Positions 33,131-44,500 of a stretch of DNA of 64,000 bases are shown here, in pieces. This stretch comes from Telmatactis stephensoni (Eukaryota; Cnidaria; Anthozoa; Actiniaria; Isophelliidae). The notes under the pieces were generated by a model. That model was not told the DNA's origin. It saw nothing but the letters and a program-made list of their open reading frames with translations, and ran no database searches. Location of the stretch: positions 372,001-436,000 of the forward strand of contig JALIZF010001760.1 in NCBI GenBank assembly GCA_029948255.1, given 5' to 3'. Numbering within the stretch: the first letter of the stretch is position 1; each line of letters opens with the position of its first letter. Made by a program: the position numbers and the translations under genes.

Positions 33131-35342
33131 TAATGTTAGAAAAACAAATGACCCTTGTACAAATTAATTCCAAATTGAACTCGAAACCGTATGATTACCT
33201 ATATACTAATTTAACAATAAAGTCATGGCTTCACAACACGTTGTTGAATACCATTCATTGTCTTTAATTTCTGGACTTTATTTGAAGTTAAAGTCGTTTT
33301 TCTTTTTATTTCTATTGACATCTGGGAGACAGCGGAAAAACAGCTAAGCGGCCGTTTTCATAGTTTTTTTTCCCCATAAACTGATGACGAAGTATGAAAA
33401 ACAGTAACTGCTACACTTTTATTGGCTTTAGTAAAAACTTTTTACAAAACCTTGTGACGTTACAGTAAAGCTCCGTGGGAATATTTATTAAAACAACGAT
33501 TTTTTTGCTGATCAAAATGTCACCTCTCCCAAAGTACAGGGCATTATATCTCAGAAAACGCATGCATCAAATTTTGATATTATTTGATATTTTGTTTTTT
33601 GTGTCTAAAACGGCTTGTATACAAAATTGTGAGCCTTAAAAACCTATGGTTTCCTTATAAATGGAGGCTGTCAAACGTTTTTGCGCCCGGCCTATCCATC
33701 TGGGATGAATTGACAAAGTAGGAAATTAGTATTTTAGTATTTTCAAACACAATTCCGTCAAATAGGCGATCCATCTCCATTTACTTTGTCAATTTATCTC
33801 AGATGTCAATAGAAATAGCAAGAAAGACTTAATAGGGCAGAAAATGAAAGGCATGGATATTGTCGGTAGATTATATTAATCAAGGTAAGCCTACCAAAAC
33901 GTATCGCGTGATCATCACAGTGTATAAAATGTTTCCATTTTAGCGATGCCGTAATTCCTCTAAATTGGTAGAAAAATTCTAAAGTGTTTCGCCTGTTCAT
34001 ACAACCTAATTATTGAACAGATATAAGAATATCCTGAAGACGGTCATGGTTGATTGTCTTCAATGTTAAAGTGTCATTCAAAATGTAAAAATAATACATA
34101 CATACGAACTTACAAAGTTTAAGATATATTTGGATCACTAACGCCAAAACAAATTCCGAACTAATTTTAAGCTAAGTGTCTAAGAACAGTTGATGAATTA
34201 GTTTCAAAGCGAGTTACAAGGCTCATTTCTAATTCCTTTTTGAGCAGCATGTAAGCGGCGAACCAACTGATTCAGGTTTGTAAAAGATAATGAAATTTGA
34301 TAACAATATGTCAGTAAGGTTTCACTGTATTCAACAATTATTATTCAGGTTCCCGGCTTTAATAATTAATTGTAAGTTGACTTTCTCTCCAAGCAAGAGA
34401 CATCATTTTCATGCAAACAAGCAAACTAGAATAAAGAGGGAAAGGGGAAAGGAAGGAAGCAAAGCCTTAATTAAGGGAAATCTTGAGATTCATTAAACAG
34501 CTTTTGAAATACATTGAAGCAAAACGAAAAACCTTCAAAAAATTCTGGTTTAAAGGTGCGGTAAATGTGAATCAAACGGTGGCTCAAAAATAAGGTGTCA
34601 GCGGTAATTGTTTGTGACGTCGGTTACGATTTCCTGGCATACAGACGCTTGTGAAGACTAAATAGCTGGTGATCAAATAATTATCAAACGGCAAAAATGT
34701 TAGTTTCCATCTCGTGTTTCCAAAGGATGAGAATTTCTGTGCAATTTGGATTGCTAAAATTTAGCCGTCGGCAGGGTATTCTCACTTAATTTCCAATTAT
34801 TATTTTTTCATACATGTCGGTCGCACTCACTCAAATTTCATCAGCATCTGATTTAGGTACATTTGGATACTCACTCACGGCATGGGTTCGTTTAAACGGA
34901 TATGATTCAGCTTTGTAGCACCCAACGTTTACATGTACTGAAGACGTCGAAGATCGTAAATTACGTCATAGACTTATTTAATTTCCGCTGATATATCTTT
35001 ATGAGAGCCAAACGATTTTCTTTCCAAGCGTGCGAAATGAACATGTTTTACTTTTTATTTCTCACAACCCTTCGTCTTATAACAATTTCTAAAATTGTTC
35101 TTGTAAGTCTTAAGATTCTAAAGAAAAAAAAATTGAAAAAAAAAAAAAACTTTAATTCAGCATTCAGTTCTCCTTTAATTACATTGAAAACTGTTTGAAT
35201 TTGCACGTCATCGAGTTTTAATCATGGTTTACCTCTATAAGACTGTATAGGAATACATAATTAAACACTTTCGTGAGTTGTTCTCGTTCTATTTGGACGT
35301 CTGGTGAAATTGACAAGCCGTCCTCATTTGAATCGTCAAGCA
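33131..35342. other. Copy C flank and upstream region of GPCR C
   Basis: Diverged and partly rearranged counterpart, in inverse orientation, of 12000-14900. Recognisable shared pieces include GAGTTACAAGGCTC near 34210 and TTCAGGTTCCCGGCTTTAAT near 34345. Short A tracts lie near 35125-35150. No other gene is supported. Confidence 0.5.
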
Positions 35343-36380
35343 ATGAATATAACAAGAAACTCAAGCCTCGTGAATGAAACTTTTTCGTCGAACATTTCAT
35401 CATCAGGGTTTCTTGCGCCATGGTTAATCATCATTCCAGAGACAGCAAGAATTTCATTATCTGTCTCATGTGGCTTGGTCCTCCTGCTGTCAATTGTTGA
35501 CAATGCGTATATCATTGCTATCGTTCTTCATAACAAGCAAATGCATTCAACAGTCAATTATCTTATCGTCAACATGGCATCATCTGACATAGTTGGCACC
35601 ATTGCTATTATACCTGCACATCTCTCATGGCTGGTTACACTTTCCACTGAATGGAGAGTAGCAGGAACTTTGGGAAACATTCTTTGCAAGGTCCGTCCAT
35701 TCATTGGAGATGTTTGTATTGCTGTATCCATTTTAAGCAACTTGGCTATCGGGCTGGATCGTTTCTTTGCTGTTGTTTTCCCAATGAAGCCAATTCCACG
35801 ATTCCTCAAACATCGTATAGCCATTCCTGCAATCTGGTTCATTGCGATAGCAACTTATACAATCTACTTTTTCACCTTCCAACTGATCCCCTTTCTTGGT
35901 GTGAACCAATGCATCATTAAGTGGCCAGCAAAAGTCGATCAAATCAAGTCAGGAACCACCTTTTACCTAACAATTATCATTGCTTATTTCGTCGCGCCGT
36001 TCATCATCATTACATTACTGTATCTAGCCATTGCTTGTAGCATCAAACGACAAAAACCCCTAAGGTCGACAATGCACTTTGAAAATAGAAGAACAAAAGA
36101 AAACACCGCGATTATCAAGATGTCGTTCACAATCGTGGCGTGTTTTTTTGCCTGCTGGTTTCCATTTAATGCTCTCTTTTCTCTGGTAGTTTTTGTGTGG
36201 GAAGGAGCTATCCCAGCTGCAATAGTGCCCTTTTACCATCTCTTGGTTCAGTGTTTATTGATAATCTCCTACCTTAGTTTCCTTTCGAATCCAATCATTT
36301 GTTTCATCTTCAGCAGTAATTATCGTAAATACCTGAAGAAGACTTTCCCATTCAACCTCTTCTCATCGAACCATGAGTGA
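35343..36380 (+). CDS. Class A (rhodopsin-like) GPCR, copy C
   Basis: An intronless 345-aa paralogue of copies A and B in opposite orientation. The start at ATG 35343 (MNITRNSS) is chosen because it matches the other copies; an in-frame GTG at 35304 has no support. It keeps Asp82, the two conserved extracellular Cys, DRF and CWFP. Two motif differences stand out. TM7 reads SNPIICF, the canonical NP rather than the NS of A and B. TM1 reads VDNAY instead of VGNGY, placing an acidic residue next to the conserved Asn54. It is open throughout and likely functional; ligand unknown. Confidence 0.9.
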   Translation: MNITRNSSLVNETFSSNISSSGFLAPWLIIIPETARISLSVSCGLVLLLSIVDNAYIIAIVLHNKQMHSTVNYLIVNMASSDIVGTIAIIPAHLSWLVTLSTEWRVAGTLGNILCKVRPFIGDVCIAVSILSNLAIGLDRFFAVVFPMKPIPRFLKHRIAIPAIWFIAIATYTIYFFTFQLIPFLGVNQCIIKWPAKVDQIKSGTTFYLTIIIAYFVAPFIIITLLYLAIACSIKRQKPLRSTMHFENRRTKENTAIIKMSFTIVACFFACWFPFNALFSLVVFVWEGAIPAAIVPFYHLLVQCLLIISYLSFLSNPIICFIFSSNYRKYLKKTFPFNLFSSNHE

Positions 36381-37236
36381 TTACTCTAAATGACAAGTGA
36401 AGGAAAACTAAGAAAAATATACATTATGCGATATGTATAATTACATTTTTGTATCATTTGTGTCAAATCATCTTCTATCAGTCAATAATGTTCGTGAGTG
36501 GATCAGGGACGTTGGCTAAGACCAATTAGTAAATTAGTATCAATTAGTAAAAATCTACTAGTATTCTAATGCAAATCTCGCATTCTGATTGGCTGCTCTA
36601 CTCACCTTCTAATAATGATAGAAGGTGAGGAGAGAAAATATGGATCCGTGGTTTGTAAATTATCAGCAAATTTCATAGATAAAACATGGTTTGTAATTAT
36701 ATTTGCCATAAATACCACGGGTGGTATTTATACAAAATATCACGTACAAATGTTAACATATAAGCTAAGACATTTTTGCAATTTTGAGTAAAAAATCAGC
36801 TGCAGAGTTGAATTACCTACGTCTACGGACTACTTCGTAAAGTAAAAAAATCAGGCTTTTAAGCGTAGACTAACTAAGATAACTAAACAATATTCAATAA
36901 AATTGCAAAAAGAAATAATCCAAAGTGAAAAATTACTTTGTTTTCGTTTTTGGTCGATTTTTCAGGGACTAATGGAATGAAGAAAGGAAATCGAGATATT
37001 TTCTAATTGGGTCTCTCTTAGACTTCCGGAACGAGGATGCAATCTTTTAGAGCTTTGTTCAACTGTTTACACTTGAATGGAGTCTTGCTTGTCTATTGAA
37101 TTACGTCTACAGTACTTGGAGAACATGCCATTTTCTTAGAGAAAACCGAAAAGGGAATCAGTTACAGTTATGCTAGGCCGAGTTCTAGGACATAATTTCT
37201 GCAAGGCCGACTTGTCTAGAACTCGGGTACATTAGA
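36381..37236. other. 3' flank of GPCR C and spacer
   Basis: Homology to copy A ends near 36525 (GATCAGGGACGTTGG). A short hairpin (ACTCACCTTCT...AGAAGGTGAGGA) lies at about 36599-36630. No gene. Confidence 0.4.
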
Positions 37237-37684
37237 GAGGGTCTCAATGGGGTTAAGCGTGAGTCGTGAAACGCTTAAAAAATTAACCGTGAGTCGTGAA
37301 AATTCGAAAAAAGTAATCGTGAGCCGTGAATAATTTTTGTAGCGTGAGCTGTGACTTTTCGTTTTTTATAGTGCATTTAAGTGATCTAAAGTCTAGGTGA
37401 ACTTTCCTGTGGTGCTGGGGCGTGAGACCAATGACATTTGAGCGTTGCCTGGTCTTCCTGGGCGAGTTGACTAGGCGTCAGCCAGGCGCTTACTATGTTA
37501 CACTTGGTGGTCTTTGTCCAGGCGTCTCAGCAATTCAATTCAAAACGAATTTTTTTTTCATGCTATATCGAAAATTCTTCAAAACGCTTAAGTTAACCGT
37601 GATTCGTAAAAATTAACCGTGAGTCGTGAAAAAGCGATTTTTTTAAGCGTGAGTCGTGACTGATACCCTCCCATTGAGACCCTC
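37237..37684. mobile_element. 448-bp MITE with 6-bp TSD
   Basis: The ends GAGGGTCTCAATGGG and CCCATTGAGACCCTC are exact inverse complements. ATTAGA flanks both sides (37231-37236 and 37685-37690). The interior repeats GTGAGTCGTGAAAA-like phrases several times near both ends. It has no transposase. Confidence 0.8.
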
Positions 37685-38157
37685 ATTAGACCCTCTGTTG
37701 GAGAGCGGCATGTCGGATGGAGTTTGTTGAAGGCGCGAAGACGAAGGCGATATCCATACCAAGTTATACGGCGTAGAAACCTGAAAGAAAGGCAAGGGAA
37801 AGTCTTGGGAGATGCTGGGTCGTTACAATACTGTCTACCGAAAAACTACGAAATGCTAAAACTTTAGATTTATTCAAATCTCAAATTGCCACTCACACTG
37901 GTATTCCTTAGTTTTCATTTTACTTTAACAATAAATTCGTCTTTATTTTTTAAGATTTTTAATTTAGTATGATATATATATATATATATATATATAGTCA
38001 TTTTATAATAGTAATTGTAATATTTTATCTAGATATTAATTAATCTATTTTTATTCTTATTTTTTTGTAATCCACACGCCCCTTGTGGAAACCAGCGCTA
38101 GTTGACGGGGCAAGCGTGTTTAAATAAAGTATACCATACCATACCATACCATACCAT
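37685..38157 (+). mobile_element. LINE 3' UTR and (ATACC)n tail
   Basis: ACGCCCCTTGTGGAAACCAG, GACGGGGCAAGCGTG and AATAAAGTATACC, followed by four to five ATACC units (38130-38157), form a typical non-LTR retrotransposon 3' end. A (TA)n tract lies at 37972-37996. No coding part is recognisable upstream, so the element is strongly 5'-truncated. Confidence 0.6.
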
Positions 38158-38926
38158 TTGTTTGGTCGTCGGCATCTGGTCTCACATTGAATGAGACGAA
38201 ATCGAAGAAAAACACAAAGAATCGCAACCAAAATTAGCCCTGCAGTATCTACGTACAATCTGGAGAAGACTGAGCTCTAGCCCGTTAATACCGAGTGGGA
38301 CTTGGCAGTTCAACAACTTGACATGGAATAAACAACTACTAGACAGCCGCGCCTTGATGCTAGAGCAAACTGCTAGTGTCAACAGGTGTTAACACTCATT
38401 GCACTGAAAACACCTCTGTGAAGCGATCAGTAGATCTCACTCTCAGTTCGACCTCGTTTCGCAGACACAGCCCAAATGTGGACCCCACTGTCTGCTGACT
38501 TGACATCAAGAATGGCAAGATAAGAACGACGTGCCACCCAGTATATTCTTGATGGACCATTTTCGTGCACAGTCACTTACAGTTCCTCTAAAATTCCGAC
38601 TTGGATACAACAACGACTTACCGTCACAAGTAGAATAATCTTTGCTAACGTCCATGTGGCAAAAGTAGCTTTCCTTGCAAATTGGAGCTCTTGACACATA
38701 AAATAGTTTTTGCGCAGTGCGGCTTTGAAATCCCATATCTTACAGACAAGTGTATTGGCTCGTTGGCGCGTATGTCCCCAAAACATTGGAAAGCTGATAT
38801 CTTGTTTAATATAAAGTAATACCAAATCAACTTTGAATGTTGTATTTACCATCCAAACAGCCATGAGAGCTAATAAGGTTTTTGTACTGAATTTGAATAT
38901 CGTAAACGAAGGACTGAGATGAAGTT
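38158..38926. other. Unassigned stretch
   Basis: Overlapping minus-strand frames exist (the longest is 120 codons, ending at 38577) but no family is recognised and no splice pattern supports them. It may be decayed sequence of the LINE fragment that follows. Confidence 0.3.
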
Positions 38927-39259
38927 CTATGTTGTACATGCTACTGATGATCTAATAAGTAAGCGTGTTAATATGTATTCATGTTGTTCGTCCATCGTTG
39001 ATCGATGAGGACCATAACTACTGTTTAGCTGTTGCTTAATTGTTTTGGGTCCGGTGTGTCCGTAGATAAGACCAATCTGGGCACGAAAGTAGCGGCCACA
39101 TGTAGTGCACATGTGGTCTATGACGTTCACAGAGGTGCTGGCTGACCCGGCGATCTTTACGGAGTTGACGTTTTGATTCAGCTGTCTTAATACGTATCTC
39201 TTCAGAGAGTTTTGAGCTAGCTGCTCCCATGACTCTGTATCTATACTAAAGGCTTTCAT
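38927..39259 (-). pseudogene. LINE pol C-terminal fragment
   Basis: The minus-strand frame has IDTESWEQLAQ near its start, a Ser/Thr-rich centre and CTTCGRYFRAQIGLIYGH. This is the pattern of a degenerate C2H2 knuckle with R-F-A-R-IGL-H at the C-terminus of some LINE ORF2 proteins. The reverse transcriptase itself is absent. Confidence 0.55.
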
Positions 39260-39844
39260 TCATATTAAAACACGAAAGAAAAAATGTACACGAGTAGTTA
39301 CTATGTTAGTCAGTCGGTTGTAGAGTCTTTATATAAGACAAACAATTTAGATGATAAGTGAAATGAAATCAACTTAAACAATAAGATCTTAGCTTGAATT
39401 TTACGAGGTCTTAAATAGAACAAGAAGTCCCCTTAGAATTCATTTTTTTGGCCGTAGAATCGGAGTTCAAAATAGCTGTCTCTTCTAACGCTCTTATAAT
39501 GGACTAGTTAGGTATGCCTCAAGTAAAAAGCTCGACTTTACTTTTTTACTGCTCAAAGGGCCTGTTTTTCAAAGCTGTATCCCAGCCCTTGTCCGCCATT
39601 AAATCCTGCTTAAGTCTTCAGTCCCCAGCATCGAAGCGTTCGCACTTGTCTTACGCCTCAAAGATGACTGATGAATGTAGAGCATCACGTGACCGATTGT
39701 GCAAGAATAGTGTCCTTTTCTCGAGACGAAATCACACACACACAAAAAAAACACACTCGCAGTTTATACCTTGTTCCCAGGCTACGCCAGGGCACGAGTA
39801 TATAAAGAACTTGACTCCATTTGCCGGCTTCTACTTCATGGTGG
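39260..39844. other. Non-coding stretch
   Basis: No supported gene. Confidence 0.4.
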
Positions 39845-39931
39845 AATACATATAGGCACCTTCCTTAATAAACAAATAAGTACCTTCGTAACAGTGTACA
39901 TAAGGCCACCTTCGTAAATATAAACACACAT

Positions 39932-42320
39932 TAAGTCACTATGCTTCACTATCATTCACTATTCTTCATGATCACTATCCATAACAGTCCCTCACTACGC
40001 TTCACTAAACTTCACTGGGCTTCACTAGGCTTCACTAGGCTTCACTAGCCGTCACAGTCCTTCACTAGGCTTCACTACGCTTCACTATCATTCACTATCC
40101 TTCACTATCCGTCACAGTCCCTTAATACGCTTCACTAGCCTTCACTGGGCTTCACTAGGCTTCACTAGCCGTCACTAGCCTTCACTAGCCTTCACTAGGC
40201 TTCACTAGGCTTCACTAGGCTTCACTAGCCTTCAATAGGCTTCACTAGGCTTCACTAGCCTTCACTAGGCTTCACTATCCTTTACTAGCCTTCACTAGCC
40301 ATCACTAGGCTTCACTAGCCTTCACTAGCTTTCACCAGCCTTCACTAGCTTTCACCAGCCTTCACTAGCTTTCACCAGCCTTCACTACGCTTCACTAGCC
40401 TTCACTAGCCTTCACTAGCCTTCACTAGGCTTCACTAGACTTCACTAGCCGTCACTAGGCTTCACCAGGCTTCACTAGGCTTCACTAGCCATCACTAGGC
40501 TTCACTAGGCTTCACTAGGCTTCACTAGGCTTCACTAGCCTTCACTAGCCTTCACTAGGCTTCACTAGGCTTCACTAGCCATCACTGGCCTTCACTAGGC
40601 TTCACTAGCCTTCAATAGGCTTCACTAGCCTTCACTAGCCATCACTAGCCATCACTAGGCTTCACTAGGCTTCACTAGGCTTCACCAGGCTTCACTAGCC
40701 TTCACTAGCCATCACTAGCCTTCACTAGGCTTCACTAGGCTTCACTAGCCATCACTAGGCTTCACTAGGCTTCACTAGGCTTCACTAGCCTTCACTAGCC
40801 ATCACTGGCCTTCACTAGCCTTCACTAGGCTTCACTAGGCTTCACTAGCCTTCACTAGCCATCACTAGGCTTCACTAGCCTTCACTAGGCTTCACTAGGC
40901 TTCACTATCTTTCACTAGCCTTCACTAGGCTTCACTAGGCTTCACTAGCCTTCACTAGCCATCACTAGCCATCACTAGGCTTCACTAGGCTTCACTAGGC
41001 TTCACTAGGCTTCACTAGCCTTCACTAACCTTCACTAGCCTTCACTATCCTTCACTAGGCTTCACTATCCTTCACTAGGCTTCACTATCTTTCACTAGCC
41101 TTCACTAGGCTTCACTAGCCTTCACTAGGCTTCACTAGGCTTCACTAGGCTTCACTAGCCTTCACTAGGCTTCACTAGCCATCACTAGCCTTCACTAGCC
41201 TTCACTAGGCTTCACTAGCCTTCACTAGCCATCACTGGCCTTCACTAGGCTTCACTAGGCTTCACTAGGCTTCACTAGCCTTCACTAGCCATCACTAGCC
41301 ATCACTAGGCTTCACTAGGCTTCACTAGGCTTCACTAGCCTTCACTAGGCTTCACTAGCCTTCACTAGGCTTCACTAGGCTTCACTAGGCTTCACTAGCC
41401 TTCACTAGCCATCACTGGCCTTCGCTAGCCTTCACTAGGCTTCACTAGCCTTCACTAGCCATCACTAGCCATCACTAGGCTTCACTAGGCTTCACTAGCC
41501 TTCACTAGGCTTCACTAGCCATCACTAGCCTTCACTAGGCTTCACTAGGCTTCACTAGCCTTCACTAGGCTTCACTAGCCATCACTAGCCTTCACTAGCC
41601 TTCACTAGCCTTCACTGGCCTTCACTAGGCTTCACTAGGCTTCACCAGGCTTCACTAGCCTTCACTAGCCATCACTAGCCATCACTAGGCTTCACTAGGC
41701 TTCACTAGCCTTCACTAGCCTTCACTAGGCTTCACTAGGCTTCACTAGGCTTCACTAGCCTTCACTAGCCATCACTGGCCTTCGCTAGCCTTCACTAGGC
41801 TTCACTAGGCTTCACTAGCCATCACTAGCCATCACTAGGCTTCACTAGGCTTCACTAGGCTTCACTAGGCTTCACTAGGCTTCACTAGCCTTCACTTGCC
41901 TTCACTAGCCTTCACTCCGCTTCACTAGCCATCACTAGGCTTCACTAGCCTTCACTAGCCTTCACTAGCCATCACTAGCCTTCACTAGCCTTCACTAGGC
42001 TTCACTAGCCTTCACTATCCTTCACTATCCTTCATTATGCTTCACTAGGCTTCACTAGGCTTCACTAGGCTTCACTAGGCTTCACTAGGCTTCACTATCC
42101 TTCACTAGGCTTCACTAGCCTCCATTAGGCTTCACCAGCCTTCACTAGGCTTCACTAGGCTTCACTAGGCTTCACTAGGCTTCACTAGGCTTCACTAGCC
42201 TTCACTAGGATTCACTAGTCTTCACTAGTCTTCACTAGGCTTCACTAGGCTTCACTAGGCTTCACTAGGCTTCACTAGGCTTCACTAGGCTTCACTAGGC
42301 TTCACTATGCAGCCCAATGC
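39932..42320. repeat. 10-bp minisatellite array, about 2.4 kb
   Basis: About 239 tandem decamers, mainly TTCACTAGGC, TTCACTAGCC and ATCACTAGCC. They are arranged in irregular higher-order patterns (for example TTCACTAGCC ATCACTAGCC followed by two or three TTCACTAGGC). Phase is kept almost throughout. The period is close to one DNA helix turn. No gene lies inside. Confidence 0.97.
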
Positions 42321-42680
42321 TGCGTTGGGTTTTCACTGGGCTGCAATTTTGTGCACTTGGCTTCACTTGGCTTCATTATATCTTTAATTCATCAGTTAGG
42401 CTTCCCTTGTCTTTATGATTTTTCACTAGGCTTCACTATTCCTTCATTAGGCTTCACTAGGCCTCACCATCCTTTACAAAGCAGCAACAGATTTTATACA
42501 TTGAATGTGCAAATTGTAACAAGTTGGCTGCAATTTTCAAGGCTCCTGCAATGTGGCTTTGGACAACATAGTTGAATAAACAGTGTAGGTTTTCTTTTGT
42601 AGGTAAAACTGTCGTGGAGATTAAAAAAGATTCGCACATTTCCAATATACAGCTTTCTGACTGTGTCCAACAACCTTGAT

Positions 42681-43075
42681 CTATTTGGGCCCCCGATTCA
42701 AGGAGATACTCTTCTCCTCGCTTTCGCTTAGTGATACAGGGCTTGATGTGCATTTTGGTTTCCTTTTCTTCTCAGAATGGGAAGAAACAAGTCTGTTGCC
42801 AAAGTCATTTTTACAGTTTTGGCATTTACAATTTATGCTGCAAGCCATTTTGTTTGAGAAACAAGGACACTTCGTTTTGCTTTTTCCGGGCTGATCGACG
42901 CAAGAAAAAAATGGCAGAGCCTTATCGTTTTTCTTACTTTCTCCACATCTACAACACATATATCCAGTGGAATCGAAGATCGGGTTTTGTTACCACAGTC
43001 CCTGCATCTACAGCTTGTGCCACATTCCCTATTTGCTTTCAGGCAAGGGCATTTTGATTGCATGCAGTTTACCAT
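42681..43075 (-). pseudogene. CXC/CRC-type cysteine-rich domain remnant
   Basis: Two overlapping minus-strand frames carry a repeated cysteine module. The first has KCPCLKANRECGTSCRCRDC (about 43050-42990); the second has KCPCFSNKMACSINCKCQNC (about 42870-42810), followed by a Lys/Ser-rich tail. The spacing is that of tesmin/TSO1-like CXC zinc-binding domains, which bind DNA. A frameshift between them, near 42960, breaks the gene. In copy 2 most of this region is deleted. Because it travels with the repeat element it is probably a transposon protein. Confidence 0.65.
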
Positions 43076-43095
43076 CTGTACTTACACATGATTGT

Positions 43096-44175
43096 TCTCT
43101 TGTCCTTTTTTTCGCCCACCGGAACAATAATCTTTGCCACCGCTATTCTCCTTTTCAAGAGTTGAGCTGGAAACTGATAAAACATTAAGTCAGTTTTACT
43201 AAAAGCAAATATGTTTATGAGACGTTGTATACGATGTTTTTAAGTATCCTATACGTGAAACAGAATAAAAAATACTGATTACTTGCTACAAAATTGTACT
43301 AAAATAATACTTATATTATTTTTTTCAATTTTATATATGGCCCCTCGCTTGTTATCATTCGAGCAACAATGTATTATGGACATTATGCTCTCTACATGCA
43401 ATTTCCTCTCGCAAGCTTGAAACTCTATCACTGCGGAGTATCGTGACGAGATGTAACGTTTGTATTTCTTGAGCTCCAGTACAGTGTTGCAGACGCTCAT
43501 GCAAGGCCTTGTGCGCGTACACTTAAGGCTATATGAATTTTATTTGCGGCACATACAGCCTTGTTGTTCTCTCTCTCACTAGGTAACATCAATTGTTTTG
43601 TGCTCAATAAAATGTTATTGACTTGCTTTTAGAAATGACACTTAACTAAAAACTTAACTAGCATGGTTGAATTTTAGTTAGCGGCCTCTGGCTGGACGCA
43701 TTATTCACTTCATATCAACAAAGCGCATTATGATCGATTGACTGAGATTAATGAGTTTAGTTCCGTAGTAAAGTACAAGTCATTCTGTTTTTTTTTGTCT
43801 TCACCAATCATTAGCGATGTAACGATATTTAATTTACACGCACCAGTGAAAAAAAAGAGAACGTTTTTGGAAGAACGATGATTTTTGTGAATGGAACTAG
43901 CTCATCATTCAACGCACGTTAATGACCGCTAAAAACTAAGTCACTTTAATTCCAGCATACATCGCGCAAATTTCACTCTAATGCGCAAACCACTGAACGA
44001 GTTTCGAAATTATATTTCAAGATGTTTATCATGGAAAACAAAGCCGAAAAATGCCATAGGAAATGAAGGAATCCCGTAGAGAAATCGAAACGGAGCGACA
44101 CAACTCTTGTTGCCGTATCTTCGACAGTCCTCATAAATGATTCCTGCTTCGTGAATCTTGGCTCTTGGAGCTTGA
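43096..44175. other. Non-coding stretch
   Basis: No supported gene or RNA. Confidence 0.4.
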
Positions 44176-44222
44176 TCAGCACGAGAGACCGACGCTCAAC
44201 CAACTGAGCCAGCCGGGCGGCG
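44176..44222 (-). repeat. tRNA-like SINE head fragment
   Basis: The minus strand reads GCCCGGCTGGCTCAGTTGGT and continues TGAGCGTCGG, the first half of a tRNA with a good A box. No B box follows, so it is a truncated SINE or tRNA fragment rather than a gene. Confidence 0.55.
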
Positions 44223-44312
44223 GTTAAATCATGATTTACTAAATGGAATACATATTTATTAAACGAAGATAATTAATGCATGTGAGAATTTTCTAAAAAA
44301 AATTATTCTTAC

Positions 44313-44430
44313 CTTCCAGTGCTTTGGTAGAGTCGTAATGACCGGCCCCATAATAACGAAAGGCAATGTAGATGCTTCCTTGGTAGACCGTCTGATCAGG
44401 GATGAAGGGAATGTAAGGTCCAGAAGCATC
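44313..44430 (-). pseudogene. OTU protease, C-terminal fragment (continuation of 57552-58590)
   Basis: Minus strand, in frame: ASGPYIPFIPDQTV then IYIAFRYYGAGHYDST. HYDS is the catalytic-histidine motif of OTU cysteine proteases. The frame reaches a strong donor (CTGGAAG|GTAAGA, GT at 44312-44311). Its upstream end coincides with the left end of the 13.1-kb insertion, and 44423-44430 (GAAGCATC) is one copy of the target duplication. Its other half is at 57552 and above. Confidence 0.75.
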
Positions 44431-44500
44431 GGGAATATATATAATTGCATAATATGCAATTAAAATGTTATATATAACAAAATAAAATATGCAAAAAGGT
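44431..44500 (+). repeat. Left terminal inverted repeat of the 13.1-kb insertion
   Basis: It begins GGGAATATATATAATTGCAT and runs to ATATGCAAAAAGG. Confidence 0.75.

Larger units (their letters stand above)
39845..43095 (-). mobile_element. Repeat element, copy 1: 10-bp minisatellite plus CXC fragment
   Basis: The whole interval is mirrored in inverse orientation at about 60150-63170, including about 85 bp of unique flank outside the array (TACTTCATGGTGGAATACAT) and about 700 bp on its other side (42321-43080). That establishes a defined repeat unit rather than two independent satellites. Read on the minus strand, the order is CXC-rich coding remnant, non-repetitive 300 bp, long array, unique end. 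No transposase and no clear terminal inverted repeats were found. Confidence 0.75.

Noticed and set aside
35304..35342. Longer N-terminus of GPCR C
   Set aside because: It begins with GTG and is not matched in copies A and B, which start at MNIT.
38577..38939. 120-codon minus-strand frame
   Set aside because: No recognisable family, several overlapping alternative frames, and it adjoins a LINE remnant.
39932..42320. Possible CRISPR-like array
   Set aside because: Decamers are contiguous without spacers, the context is eukaryotic and no Cas genes exist.
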